Shown here one piece after another: positions 1-8,343 of a stretch of DNA of 61,286 bases (within the stretch, counting starts at the first letter, position 1; the number at the start of each line of letters is the position of its first letter). The translations under genes were made by a program, and so were the position numbers. Origin of the DNA: DASRDB01 sp035652815 (GTDB taxonomy: Bacteria > Chloroflexota > Ktedonobacteria > Ktedonobacterales > Ktedonobacteraceae); contig DASRDB010000002.1 of the NCBI GenBank assembly GCA_035652815.1, positions 1 through 61,286 on the forward strand. The letters run 5' to 3'. The notes beneath the pieces were generated by a model that saw nothing but the letters and a program-made list of their open reading frames with translations, made no database searches and was not told the DNA's origin.

Positions 1-139
1 TCTCGAGGACGTCTATATGCACAAACGGGTTCACTCGGCTCTAGGCTATCTGACCCCAGTCGAGTTTGAAGCCCAATGGCGAGCCGGGATTATTGAAAGT
101 TCTGGCTCCACAACTGTCTAGATTCTTGGATCCACTACA
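1..139 (+). mobile_element. Right end of an IS3-family insertion sequence (rest outside window)
   Basis: The first 121 bases encode the last residues of an IS3-family orfB transposase. IS3-family ends normally finish in ...CA, and TGTAGTGGATCC read on the minus strand from about 139 is a plausible right inverted repeat. The left end is not in the window, so the exact boundary is inferred. Confidence 0.5.
2..121 (+). CDS. IS3-family transposase OrfB, C-terminal end (partial)
   Basis: The second frame is open from the window edge to a TAG at 119-121 and gives 39 residues containing HKRVHSALGYLTPVEFE. This is the characteristic end of the rve integrase core of IS3-family orfB (R-x-HSALGYLTPxEFE). 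The catalytic DDE residues would lie upstream of the window, so activity cannot be judged. The AT-rich DNA that follows has no related reading frame, so this is the downstream edge of the element. Confidence 0.85.
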   Translation, partial: LEDVYMHKRVHSALGYLTPVEFEAQWRAGIIESSGSTTV

Positions 140-759
140 AATAAAACATAATTGATCCTCTCATGAAATCTATTTCTACCTTTAGCCGCAATCAATCATG
201 TGAAACTCCTGTTTCTGAATAAAAAAGATGCCTATGCAAAAGAGTATCTGGTATCTTCCACTGAAACAGGCTCATCTTATTCATCGAATGATTTTGCTCT
301 GTTTATCAAATTGATGAGATTACCAATTCGATTTTTGTCAGGTAAATTATATTCGGCCTTATTACTTTCCAAATGTTCATCTTGTTTCTTACTATGTCAA
401 TATATTCCATTATTTATCAGTATTTATATTTAATTCTTCAAAAAATTACTTGACAACTAGTATATTTTCAGGTATGATCTTTTGAGGGGAAAGGGGGAAG
501 TGCTGTTTACCATACTCCTTATTCTTCAAGTTGGCATGGTTATACGCTTGATATTTCACAACGGAATAATGCTAGCTAAAGTCTTTGTGGAAGTTCAGGT
601 CAGGTAACCACAGCTCCGGCAGGGGGATGCCGGTAGAATTCTGTCTCTCTAACTTGACACTCTTCTGTGACAGGAGGAATTGGTACTTACCTTCTCGTCT
701 ATGTCAATGCACCATCTCTGTTACGGAAGAGACAGGAGCTTAAGGAGAATTTTTAAAGG
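122..759. other. Long gene-free region and 5' leader
   Basis: No convincing gene lies here. The first 300 bases are AT-rich. A strong promoter sits at 450-478, leaving a leader of about 275 nt before the secreted protein gene at 760. In the leader, one frame (about 495-580 and 670-720) reads like scraps of a secreted beta-rich protein (GGIGTYLLVYVNAP), broken by stops, so part may be decayed coding sequence. A ribosome binding site AAGGAG at 741-746 precedes the ATG at 760. Confidence 0.5.
450..478 (+). promoter_or_regulatory. Sigma-70-type promoter for the secreted BNR protein
   Basis: TTGACA at 450-455, a 17-bp spacer, and TATGAT at 473-478. It is a near-consensus promoter and the only good one upstream of the gene at 760. 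It implies an unusually long leader. Confidence 0.6.
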
Positions 760-2457
760 ATGAAAAAATTATTTACCAACAAGGCGATCCTCTCCATCCT
801 GGTTATAGGAACCCTGGTCTCCGCCTTTGTAGCAGGACTGGCACTACGCAGCGCATCAGGTGCCCACGCAGCAGGGCCGAAGGCCAGCTCAGCCAGTAAT
901 GCCTTCTGTAGCAGGCTTGGCAAAAGCATTGGCGGATCGTCAGGTGCCTGGACGTACTGCTTTGGTCCTCAGTCGGCCAACGCTTCGCATGTGAACACGA
1001 GCAGCGGTACCTCATTTGGTCCGAACGTCGATGCCGCTAACCTCCAGGAAGATATCACGCCCAACGGCACGCGCGCCTACGGGCAATCAGAAACCTCCAT
1101 CGCAGGCAATGCCACCTACGTCGTTGAAGCATGGAACGACTCGACCGGTTTCTTCGCTCCCTGCCCCTCACCGATGTTCAAAGAGGAGCTGACCGGCTAT
1201 GGCTTCTCGGCCAATGGCGGCAAGTCCTTCACAGACGAGGGAGGTCTGCCTAACGACTGCACCGTCGGTAAATACTTTGGCGACCCGAGTGTCGAAATTT
1301 ACCAGCCTGGTGGAGCAGGGCATGCCGTATACTTCTATATCAGCAGTCTGTATATCACCAATGCAGGCACGTCTGATATCGCCATGGATGCCTGCACAGC
1401 CACGGGCAGCGGCTCATCTGCAACAATTTCCTGCAAAGGCCCTTTCATTATCGCGACCGGCGGCCCCGGCGATTTCCTCGACAAGGACTTCCTGTCAATC
1501 GATCCGGCACGCGGTCGGTTGTACGCGAGCTACGACCGGTTTGGCGCTACAGGACTGGCTGCCAATGGTCAGGTCGAACTGGCCGTCTGTGATCTCAGCA
1601 CGCCTGCTACTCCTGTCTGCTATCCTGGCGCATCAACGGCCCCGTACCTCATCGTACAGCCAGCTCAGGTTTGTGAGAACGAAGGAGCCTACCCGGCGGT
1701 AGATATCAAGCGTGGTGATGTCTACGTCGCGTGGGAGTATAACTGGGCTACCAACTTCCTGGGACCCGCACCTTGCAACACAACGGAACCTTTGCAGAAC
1801 CGCGTTGCCTATGTACCTTTCACATGCTTGACGCTCACGCCGGTTTCTCCCTGCGGAACAACGCCGAAGCAGGTTTCGGTCAACATCGTCTCCATCGACA
1901 CGGCCTTTATCCCTGGCTTTAACCGTACTCCGTCGTCCGCAGCTCCCGCAAATGACTTCCCGCGCATTGCAGTGAGCGATCCCTACGGAACTGTCACCAT
2001 TGTCTGGAACGACACCCGCTACCATCCGCTGGGCGACATTCTGCTCCAGAGCTATAAGCTGGTGAGCCTCGGGCCAGTACAAAGCAATCCGGTTCGCATT
2101 AACCCTGATACTGGTGGAATGCATCTCATGCCAGCCCTGCGACAGGCCCAGTCATCCGGGTTACTCGACATCTCCTACTACCAACGCGACACCGCCAACA
2201 CCGATAGCACCAACGTGGATGCCGTACTCAATCTCAGCCCGAAAACTACGGGCGCTGGCAATAAGATACGTGTTACTAACGTACCTTCTGCCTGGATCGA
2301 TACCTCCTCGGATATCATTCCGAACTTCGGTGACTACACTGACAACTACGTACAGGCGCTCTCGCAGGCACCCTACTACAATGACACGCTCTATGTGGCA
2401 TGGTCAGATGGGCGTCTTGGCGAACCGCAGCCATTTGAGGCGCATGGCGTCAGTTAA
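760..2457 (+). CDS. Secreted BNR/sialidase-like beta-propeller protein
   Basis: 565 residues. Residues 1-37 form an export signal: MKKLFTNK, then a hydrophobic stretch ending in a small-residue region (GAHAAG) where signal peptidase could cut. The mature part contains an Asp-box-like loop (SANGGKSFTDEG) and repeated W-N-D and V-A-W motifs (VVEAWNDS, VYVAWEYNW, TIVWNDTR, LYVAWSDGR) spaced as in BNR-repeat/sialidase beta-propellers. Paired cysteines suit an extracellular protein. The family includes glycosidases and non-enzymatic binding proteins. I cannot identify a full sialidase catalytic set (Arg triad, Tyr/Glu), so a carbohydrate-binding role is as likely as hydrolysis. It is a single-gene unit with its own promoter and terminator. 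The start is fixed by AAGGAG 13 bases upstream. Confidence 0.7.
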   Translation: MKKLFTNKAILSILVIGTLVSAFVAGLALRSASGAHAAGPKASSASNAFCSRLGKSIGGSSGAWTYCFGPQSANASHVNTSSGTSFGPNVDAANLQEDITPNGTRAYGQSETSIAGNATYVVEAWNDSTGFFAPCPSPMFKEELTGYGFSANGGKSFTDEGGLPNDCTVGKYFGDPSVEIYQPGGAGHAVYFYISSLYITNAGTSDIAMDACTATGSGSSATISCKGPFIIATGGPGDFLDKDFLSIDPARGRLYASYDRFGATGLAANGQVELAVCDLSTPATPVCYPGASTAPYLIVQPAQVCENEGAYPAVDIKRGDVYVAWEYNWATNFLGPAPCNTTEPLQNRVAYVPFTCLTLTPVSPCGTTPKQVSVNIVSIDTAFIPGFNRTPSSAAPANDFPRIAVSDPYGTVTIVWNDTRYHPLGDILLQSYKLVSLGPVQSNPVRINPDTGGMHLMPALRQAQSSGLLDISYYQRDTANTDSTNVDAVLNLSPKTTGAGNKIRVTNVPSAWIDTSSDIIPNFGDYTDNYVQALSQAPYYNDTLYVAWSDGRLGEPQPFEAHGVS

Positions 2458-2499
2458 ACCAACAACTGGCTCACGCGAAGTCTTCACGTGAAGTCAAGG

Positions 2500-2537
2500 G
2501 TGGCCCTGGATTTCCAGGGTCACTTATTATTTATTTT
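2500..2537 (+). terminator. Rho-independent terminator after the BNR protein gene
   Basis: Ten-base-pair stem GTGGCCCTGG/CCAGGGTCAC (one G-T pair) with loop ATTT at 2500-2523, followed by TTATTATTTATTTT. Confidence 0.65.
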
Positions 2538-2639
2538 GGAACTACTGCTTCATGTCCATTTCTCTAAAATAAGAAAGCTCTGACAAGATCATAGAACAGC
2601 AGCACTATCACCAAAACGCTATGAAAGCCGTTGCGACTA

Positions 2640-2648
2640 TGCTATAAT
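2640..2648 (+). promoter_or_regulatory. Extended -10 promoter element upstream of miaB
   Basis: TGCTATAAT (TG-n-TATAAT) about 115 bases before the miaB start. No good -35 lies 17 bases upstream, which is usual for extended -10 promoters. The same nonamer recurs in front of other genes in this window. Confidence 0.5.
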
Positions 2649-2761
2649 ACCGTCTTTAGAAACAGGTGGAGAACAAATCCCTTGATTTAACAAGACTCTT
2701 CTTTGAGTTTTTGACATAAAGATTTCGCACGAACAGTTATTGCTTTGAAGAGAGGCACGCG

Positions 2762-4264
2762 ATGACCACAACGACGACCAGTATTGCGCGAGGAAAATAT
2801 CACATCTGGACGGTTGGCTGCCAGATGAACCAGGCCGACTCACAGCGCATTCAGGCTATCCTGGATGAACTCGGCTGGGAGGAGACGAGCATGGAGCAGG
2901 CCAACCTCGTGATCCTCAATACCTGTAGCGTGCGTAAAGCGCCCGAGGAGAAGGCGCATAACCAGCTTGCGCTGCTCAAACACGCCAAAGAGAAGCGCAG
3001 CGACCTGCTGGTAGCCATGATGGGCTGCATGATCGGCAACCAGAAAACCATCGACGAATTGAGCAAACGCTACCCACACATCGACCTGTTCATGAAGGTC
3101 GAGCAGGCCGACATCCTGCCGCGCTTCCTTGAAGAGCGCTGGACGCCCATCTCCGGCGCGGGCTGCCTGGATGTCGAATTCTTGCCGCCTGGTGAAACTA
3201 TTCCGGTCGAGCCAATCGAGCGCCTGCTGCCAACTTTCGCCACCTCGACCAACACCACCGGCAAGCGCACCGTCCTGCCTATGGCAATTACGCCCAAACC
3301 GGGCGAGCGCATCGCTCACTACCCGACCAAAATCGAGGAGAAACTGGCCAGTCCCACCGCGTGGCTGCCCGTTATTCTCGGCTGCAACAAAGTATGTACT
3401 TACTGTATCGTTCCCTACCGTCGTGGCCGCGAGCGCAGCCGTCCCATCGACGAACTGGTGGCAGAAGCCTCCACGCTGGTTGCCAAAGGTGCGAAGGAAC
3501 TCACGCTGCTCGGTCAGACCGTCGAGGCATACGGTCTTGATCTGCCCGGCCAGCCCGATCTCGCCGAACTGATGAAACATCTGAGCGAGATCGACGGGTT
3601 GGAGCGCATCCGCTTCATGACCTCCTATCCGCGCCACATGAACGATAGCATGATCGAGCGCATGGCAGCGCTGCCCAAAGTCTGCGAACACGTGAATATT
3701 CCGGTTCAGGCGGGCGACGACAATATGCTCAAACGCATGAAGCGCGGCTATACGCTTGATGAATATCGCCATCGCATTGCCCGCCTGCGCGAACTCTGGC
3801 CCAACGTCACTCTCTCTACCGATATCATCGTTGGCTTCTGCGGCGAGACTGAGGAAGAGTTCCAGCATACGCTCGATTTGCTTGAAGAGATTCGCTTCGA
3901 CGTGGTGCATGTCGCGGCCTATTCTGTGCGTCCCGGCACAGTCGCGGCTCGTTGGGAGGACGATATTCCCCTGGCCGAAAAGAAACGCCGCCTGCACGCG
4001 GTTGAAGACCTCCAGGCCCGCATCGCGCTTGAAATCAACCAGCAATATGTCGGTAACGTCCAGGAGGTGATGGTCGAAGAGGCCAATTTCAGTCATGGTC
4101 GCCAGCAATGGAAAGGGCGCAACCGGGGAAACAAATGGGTATTCTTCCCCCAGCCCGAGCCGGAAGACGGAACAGCGCGAAACATTCGACCGGGAGATCT
4201 AGTCCAGGTGCGTATCGAACGGGCCACTGCCTGGTCCTTGCAGGGTTGCATGGTTGCGCTATAA
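2762..4264 (+). CDS. miaB: tRNA-2-methylthio-N6-dimethylallyladenosine synthase MiaB
   Basis: 500-residue radical SAM methylthiotransferase that adds the 2-methylthio group to i6A37 in tRNAs reading UNN codons. The N-terminal UPF0004 domain carries the three cluster cysteines C20, C55 and C89 (GCQMNQAD, NTCSVR, GCMIG). The radical SAM motif CNKVCTYC gives C208, C212 and C215. A TRAM domain closes the protein (EVMVEEANFSHGRQQWKGR...). It is about 55 residues longer than usual because of an insertion between the N-terminal domain and the radical SAM core (about residues 140-195, Pro/Thr-rich). GAAGAGAGG lies close to the ATG. MtaB or RimO are unlikely given the GCQMN and SVR motifs. A promoter for the next gene overlaps the 3' end. 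Confidence 0.93.
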   Translation: MTTTTTSIARGKYHIWTVGCQMNQADSQRIQAILDELGWEETSMEQANLVILNTCSVRKAPEEKAHNQLALLKHAKEKRSDLLVAMMGCMIGNQKTIDELSKRYPHIDLFMKVEQADILPRFLEERWTPISGAGCLDVEFLPPGETIPVEPIERLLPTFATSTNTTGKRTVLPMAITPKPGERIAHYPTKIEEKLASPTAWLPVILGCNKVCTYCIVPYRRGRERSRPIDELVAEASTLVAKGAKELTLLGQTVEAYGLDLPGQPDLAELMKHLSEIDGLERIRFMTSYPRHMNDSMIERMAALPKVCEHVNIPVQAGDDNMLKRMKRGYTLDEYRHRIARLRELWPNVTLSTDIIVGFCGETEEEFQHTLDLLEEIRFDVVHVAAYSVRPGTVAARWEDDIPLAEKKRRLHAVEDLQARIALEINQQYVGNVQEVMVEEANFSHGRQQWKGRNRGNKWVFFPQPEPEDGTARNIRPGDLVQVRIERATAWSLQGCMVAL

Positions 4265-4265
4265 T
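4238..4265 (+). promoter_or_regulatory. Promoter within the 3' end of miaB for the TPR gene
   Basis: TTGCAG at 4238-4243, a 16-bp spacer, and TATAAT at 4260-4265, overlapping the miaB stop codon. The start of the TPR gene follows about 48 bases later. Confidence 0.55.
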
Positions 4266-4312
4266 ATCCCAAATATTGCATATACATCCCAGTGGGGATA
4301 GAGGAGGGTCAT

Positions 4313-5134
4313 ATGACACAAACGTACTCGGCGGAAGAAAAGGCGCGGCTGAAAAAGCAATGGACCGAACTTGCTATTCAGCAGGCGCAGGCTGGATTGT
4401 GGGAGGAAGCCGTCAATACCAACCGCAGCATCCTGAATCTGTTTCCAACCGAGCCAGATGCGCTCAATCGTCTGGGCAAGGCCTATAGTGAACTCGGCCA
4501 GTACACCGAAGCCAAACAGGCCTACGAACAGACGTTGAAATATAGCCCCAATAACACCATCGCGAAGAAAAATGTGGAGCGGCTCGCGCACCTCGTCGAA
4601 GCGCCTGTTCCTGTGCGCGCGGGCAGCAGTGCCGACCGCATTGACCCGCAACTCTTCATTGAAGAGACTGGTAAGACCGGCATCACCGATCTCATCAATC
4701 TCGCGCCCGCCTCAGTGCTGGCGAACGTCAGCGTCGGCGACCGCGTGCAGTTGCATGTGAACGGCCATACCTTGCTGGTACGTAACGCTGCCGGGCAGGA
4801 CATCGGCCAGGTTGAGCCGCGTCTTGCCAACCGCCTCATCAACTTCATGGAGGGCGGAAATCGCTACGCAGCCGGTATTCTGGCGATGGATAATGGTGGC
4901 CTGCGCCTCATCATTCGTGAGGAGTACCAGCACCCAAGCATGTTCGGCAAAGTCAGCTTCCCATCCCAGGGTGGCGGCGATACGATCCGCGCATACATCA
5001 AGGACAGCATGTTACGCTATGATCGTGAAGATGACGACGACCTCGGCAACGACGACGAATACTACGACGGCGCTGACGAATCCGAGGAAATGACCGAAAT
5101 CGACTTTGAAGGCGGCCTCGATATCGAGGAGTAG
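4313..5134 (+). CDS. TPR-repeat protein with conserved C-terminal domain and acidic tail
   Basis: 273 residues, cytoplasmic. Residues about 8-90 form two to three tetratricopeptide helices (AGLWEEAVNTNRSILNLF, ALNRLGKAYSELGQYTEAKQAY). A beta-rich domain follows (QLHVNGHTLLVRNAAGQDIG ... GNRYAAGILAMDNGGLRLII), which I recognise only as a pattern shared by other Chloroflexota TPR proteins. The last 45 residues are strongly acidic. The ATG at 4313 is chosen over an upstream GTG (4292) because GAGGAGGG lies 5-6 bases before it and would be inside the longer version. The 39-residue basic protein gene follows 34 bases later, probably in the same transcript. No enzymatic role is apparent; the TPRs suggest a protein-binding scaffold. 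Confidence 0.65.
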   Translation: MTQTYSAEEKARLKKQWTELAIQQAQAGLWEEAVNTNRSILNLFPTEPDALNRLGKAYSELGQYTEAKQAYEQTLKYSPNNTIAKKNVERLAHLVEAPVPVRAGSSADRIDPQLFIEETGKTGITDLINLAPASVLANVSVGDRVQLHVNGHTLLVRNAAGQDIGQVEPRLANRLINFMEGGNRYAAGILAMDNGGLRLIIREEYQHPSMFGKVSFPSQGGGDTIRAYIKDSMLRYDREDDDDLGNDDEYYDGADESEEMTEIDFEGGLDIEE

Positions 5135-5168
5135 CCTTTACAATACACAATGAAAGGAAGTGGAGTCT

Positions 5169-5288
5169 ATGAACAAGACTAAGCGTGTCGCGTGGCGCAA
5201 ACATCGCATCAAAGCGAAAAAAATGGAAGCCAGGCGCAAGGCCCAGAAGGCGGCTGGCACTGCTACCACAACGACAGCGCGGCGTTAA
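5169..5288 (+). CDS. 39-residue very basic protein, possibly ribosome-associated (AURKAIP1/COX24-like)
   Basis: The product starts MNKTKRVAWRKHRIKAKKME and continues with Arg/Lys-rich and Thr/Ala-rich stretches. About 40% of residues are Lys, Arg or His. A good ribosome binding site (AAAGGAAGTGG) precedes the ATG. Length and the K-R-x-x-W-R-K-H-R pattern resemble the tiny basic proteins of the AURKAIP1/COX24 type (bS22/bL37-like) seen in Actinobacteria and Chloroflexi, but the match is from memory. Its stop codon lies in the loop of a transcription terminator. It follows the TPR gene, whose acidic tail could pair with such a basic peptide (inference). Confidence 0.6.
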   Translation: MNKTKRVAWRKHRIKAKKMEARRKAQKAAGTATTTTARR

Positions 5289-5309
5289 TGCCGCGCTTCC
5301 ACTTTTTTT
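5276..5309 (+). terminator. Strong terminator whose loop contains the stop codon of the basic peptide gene
   Basis: Perfect 8-bp stem AGCGCGGC/GCCGCGCT (5276-5283, 5290-5297), loop GTTAAT holding the TAA stop, then TCCAC and seven T. The pucR start codon comes only five bases after the T-tract, so this may act as an attenuator for pucR. Confidence 0.75.
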
Positions 5310-5314
5310 GAGCT

Positions 5315-6919
5315 ATGTTGAGCGCTACACCATCACCAATCTCATCGGCGTCCGTCCGCAATATTCTCACGCTGCTCGTTTCCCGCGATGCAACGCTGGT
5401 CGCTGGCAGCGAAGGGCTGGATCACCAGGTCACCTGGGCCTTACGCATGCGCGCACGCCTTCCAGCCTTTGAAAGTGTGCGTGGGGGAGAACTCGCACTG
5501 CTCACCCTCTCCCAGTTGCGCCGCCTCGATGAAACGCTTCCTCATCTGATAAGCAGCCTGCATAAGGAGGACATTGCCGCCATCGCCGTAGCCGCTCCCT
5601 CGCGTGAAGCCCTCGGAGACGAAGCAACAGCCCTCGCCAATCAGCTTCATCTCCCTTTGATCCTGCTTCCACCAAAAGTTTCTCTCGAAGAGATCGAACG
5701 CGAGGTCATCACCTTCGTCGTCAGTTTTCGTGGCGAGAGCGAGCGCAGGGCCAACGAACTCTCTCATCACATGATGCAACTGAGTGTGCAGGGCGCGGGT
5801 ATCGCAGGGCTTTGCGAACATCTCGCGGCCAATTGCGGCAAGTGGGTCATCGTCCAGGACGACCACCTGAATATCCGCTATCAAGCAGCTCCTCCGGGGA
5901 GCCAGTCCCTCGACCTGCCCTCACACCTTACGGAAGAAACTTTGTATCAAATGGGATTGGCTCGTATTACTGGTCCAATCCAGATTGGCCACGAACTGGT
6001 CGGCTCCCTCTCACTGGTCAGCCGCGAAAGCAATTTTGACTACCTGGAGCGCATGATTCTCGGCCTTGTCGCGCCTATTCTTGCCCTCGAATTTGCTCGC
6101 GAACGCGAACGTAGCGAGGTAGAGAGCCGCTACTCCGCCGAAGCTTTAATGGATGTGCTGCAAGGAAACTACCAGCAGGCAGAGGAAATGATTGCCCGCG
6201 CCCGCCTGTTAGGCTATGATCTCGCGGTTCCGCAGGTGGTAGCCGTCTTTGAACTCTCTCCCGAGGAACCAGACTATCCACCCGAAAATCCACGCTCCCA
6301 ATGGCATAAGCGTCTGCGCGATGAGCTGGTGCGCATCTGGCCCTCTGGCTGGATATCGATGGAACCCAGGCGTATTACAGCCCTGCTGCCCTTTCAAGAT
6401 AACGATCTTTTCTCCGAGCGAACCAGCGAGCAAACCATTCTCACTCGCCTGGAACGCGCAACATCTAGAGTGCAACAGGCCCCCCGCTATTCAGCAGGCA
6501 TTGGACGCCTTGCCACCGGCATCATCGCTATTCCCCATGCCTATCGTGAGGCCCAGCAGGCACTTGAAATCGGGCGCAAACTCTTCGGCGATGGTAAGCT
6601 GCACTCCTTCTCACAACTTGGCATCTACCGATTGCTCTTTTATCTCTACGGGCACGAAGAACTCACCAATTTCTACCAGGAAACCCTCGGCCCACTCCTG
6701 GACGCCGGAAGTAACAATGCCCTGCTCGAAACGCTGGAAGAGTTCTTCCATTACAACGGCAACCTGAGCGAAACCGCCCGCGCCATGCACCTGCACCGCA
6801 ATTCCCTGCTCTACCGCCTGGGCCGCATCGAAGAACTCCTCGGCAGATCATTGGAGGACGCGGAACTCCGGCTTTCGCTACAAATTGCGTTGAAAATCCG
6901 CCATCTGTTGCGGAGGTAA
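5315..6919 (+). CDS. PucR-family transcriptional regulator
   Basis: 534 residues. The N-terminal PucR domain (about 10-130: SVRNILTLLVSRDATLVAGS, LTLSQLRRLDETLPHLISSL) leads to a GAF-like middle and the PucR C-terminal helix-turn-helix (about 475-534: NLSETARAMHLHRNSLLYRL). This is the classic arrangement of purine-catabolism and CdaR-type activators. The ligand is not predictable. No Shine-Dalgarno sequence precedes the ATG at 5315, which sits directly behind a terminator, and no other in-frame start exists before the PucR domain. Translation may therefore rely on read-through or on a leaderless message. The next gene is an M20 peptidase with its own promoter, so a direct regulatory link is only possible, not shown. 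Confidence 0.85.
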   Translation: MLSATPSPISSASVRNILTLLVSRDATLVAGSEGLDHQVTWALRMRARLPAFESVRGGELALLTLSQLRRLDETLPHLISSLHKEDIAAIAVAAPSREALGDEATALANQLHLPLILLPPKVSLEEIEREVITFVVSFRGESERRANELSHHMMQLSVQGAGIAGLCEHLAANCGKWVIVQDDHLNIRYQAAPPGSQSLDLPSHLTEETLYQMGLARITGPIQIGHELVGSLSLVSRESNFDYLERMILGLVAPILALEFARERERSEVESRYSAEALMDVLQGNYQQAEEMIARARLLGYDLAVPQVVAVFELSPEEPDYPPENPRSQWHKRLRDELVRIWPSGWISMEPRRITALLPFQDNDLFSERTSEQTILTRLERATSRVQQAPRYSAGIGRLATGIIAIPHAYREAQQALEIGRKLFGDGKLHSFSQLGIYRLLFYLYGHEELTNFYQETLGPLLDAGSNNALLETLEEFFHYNGNLSETARAMHLHRNSLLYRLGRIEELLGRSLEDAELRLSLQIALKIRHLLRR

Positions 6920-7032
6920 AGTTATCATGAAGAGCTACAGCCAGCATATTCAAAACATCTATCACCTCTTAACGAAAGAATAGGATGTAGGCTACCTGAC
7001 ATTGAGGCCCTGATTGATTCCATTACTGGCAC

Positions 7033-7061
7033 TTGAATAATAGCACCCTTAACCCTATCAT
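7033..7061 (+). promoter_or_regulatory. Promoter for the M20 peptidase gene
   Basis: TTGAAT at 7033-7038, 17-bp spacer, TATCAT at 7056-7061, about 60 bases before the start codon. The rest of 6920-7124 shows nothing else notable. Confidence 0.45.
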
Positions 7062-7124
7062 TCCGCTTCCATTGGTGGTACTCTTCTAACATGCAGCGCG
7101 TTCCGTAAGCGAGAGAGGGTTTAT

Positions 7125-8258
7125 ATGAGCGAAACCACCGAACTGTTACGCCAACTTGTCGCTATCGATTCCGTCAATCCTGATCTTGTGCCAGGAGGCG
7201 CAGGTGAAGGCACCATTGCGCGTTTTGTCTTCCAGTGGCTCGAACGGGCAGGCTTAGAAGTGATCTGGGATGAAGTAGTTCCTGGGCGTCCCAACGTCAT
7301 CGGCCTTGCGCGTGGTTCCGGCGGTGGTCGCTCGCTCCTGCTCAATGCGCATATGGATACGGTCGGTGTCACAGGAATGGAGAGGCCCCACGACCCCTAT
7401 ATCGAGGGAAATCGCCTCTATGGTCGCGGCGCGTATGACATGAAAGGTGGTCTTGCGGCTATTATGGCGGCTGGCGCTGCCGCAAAAAAACTGAACCTGC
7501 GCGGAGACGTGATCGTCACCGCCGTAATAGATGAAGAATACGCGAGCATTGGCACGCAGGCCATTGTGAAAACCTGGAAAGCAGACGCCGCTATCGTCAC
7601 CGAACCCACCGACTTGAATATCTGCACTGCGCACAAGGGATTCGCCTGGTTTGACATCGTGACAAAAGGCGTAGCCGCGCATGGCTCGCGCCCCGACCTC
7701 GGCGTCGATGCCATCATGCACATGAGCAACGTGCTGGTCGAGCTAGAAAAACTGAATCAAACTCTGCGTACTGTTCCAGCCCACCGCCTGCTCGGCAATG
7801 GCTCTCTACACGCCTCGCTCATCGAAGGAGGACAGGAACTATCAAGCTATCCCGAACGCTGCAAGCTCAGCATCGAGCGCAGAACCATTCCGGGCGAAAC
7901 GGTGGAGCAAGTCGAAGCGGAAATACGCAATATTCTCACTAACCTTACCTCGACTGACCCAACCTTTCAGGCCGATTATACATTAGGGCTTGCGCGTGAC
8001 CCATTCGAAGTCTCGCTCGATGAGCCAATCGTTCAAACAGTGCTACACTGCGCACAGAAGTTCCTCAAAAACGAGATCGAGGAAGTAGGTGGAACCGGTT
8101 GGATGGACTCCGCTCTTCTCGCAGCCGTCGGTATTCCAACCGTCATCTTTGGCCCGGGCGGTGAAGGCGCTCACGCCGTCGTTGAATGGTCAGATATCCA
8201 GCAGGTTGAGCAGTGTGCGGAAATCCTGACTGCTGTGGCCGCTGATTTCTGCAGTTGA
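7125..8258 (+). CDS. M20-family metallopeptidase (ArgE/DapE/CPG2-like deacylase)
   Basis: 377-residue cytoplasmic di-zinc hydrolase that removes an acyl group from an amino acid or dipeptide-like substrate. The M20 metal ligands are visible: H in LLLNAHMDTV, the bridging D in GRGAYDMKGG, the catalytic EE pair in VIDEEYAS, the E/D ligand around TEPTDLN, and the last H in GGEGAHAVVEW. The lid (dimerisation) domain lies between about residues 180 and 290. Length is typical for acetylornithine deacetylase/succinyl-diaminopimelate desuccinylase annotations, but substrate cannot be fixed from sequence and no arg or dap genes are nearby. GAGAGAGGG precedes the ATG. Confidence 0.85.
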   Translation: MSETTELLRQLVAIDSVNPDLVPGGAGEGTIARFVFQWLERAGLEVIWDEVVPGRPNVIGLARGSGGGRSLLLNAHMDTVGVTGMERPHDPYIEGNRLYGRGAYDMKGGLAAIMAAGAAAKKLNLRGDVIVTAVIDEEYASIGTQAIVKTWKADAAIVTEPTDLNICTAHKGFAWFDIVTKGVAAHGSRPDLGVDAIMHMSNVLVELEKLNQTLRTVPAHRLLGNGSLHASLIEGGQELSSYPERCKLSIERRTIPGETVEQVEAEIRNILTNLTSTDPTFQADYTLGLARDPFEVSLDEPIVQTVLHCAQKFLKNEIEEVGGTGWMDSALLAAVGIPTVIFGPGGEGAHAVVEWSDIQQVEQCAEILTAVAADFCS

Positions 8259-8282
8259 TCGCTAAAATACTACAATTTTTCA

Positions 8283-8311
8283 TTGACAATCTTCAACAGA
8301 TAGTCTATTGT
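8283..8311 (+). promoter_or_regulatory. Promoter for the small DUF4177-like gene
   Basis: TTGACA at 8283-8288, 17-bp spacer, TATTGT at 8306-8311. Its -10 overlaps the upstream TTG codon at 8308, which supports the ATG at 8344 as the true start. Confidence 0.55.
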
Positions 8312-8343
8312 ATTGCTACAATCATCCTTGCAGGAGCAATACA

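Noticed and set aside
200..433. 77-codon open frame in the AT-rich left region
   Set aside because: No ribosome binding site, GTG start, low-complexity composition and overlap with no promoter; looks like chance in AT-rich DNA.
2840..4108. 422-codon antisense frame inside miaB
   Set aside because: A shadow of the codon bias of miaB; no start signal and no recognisable domain.
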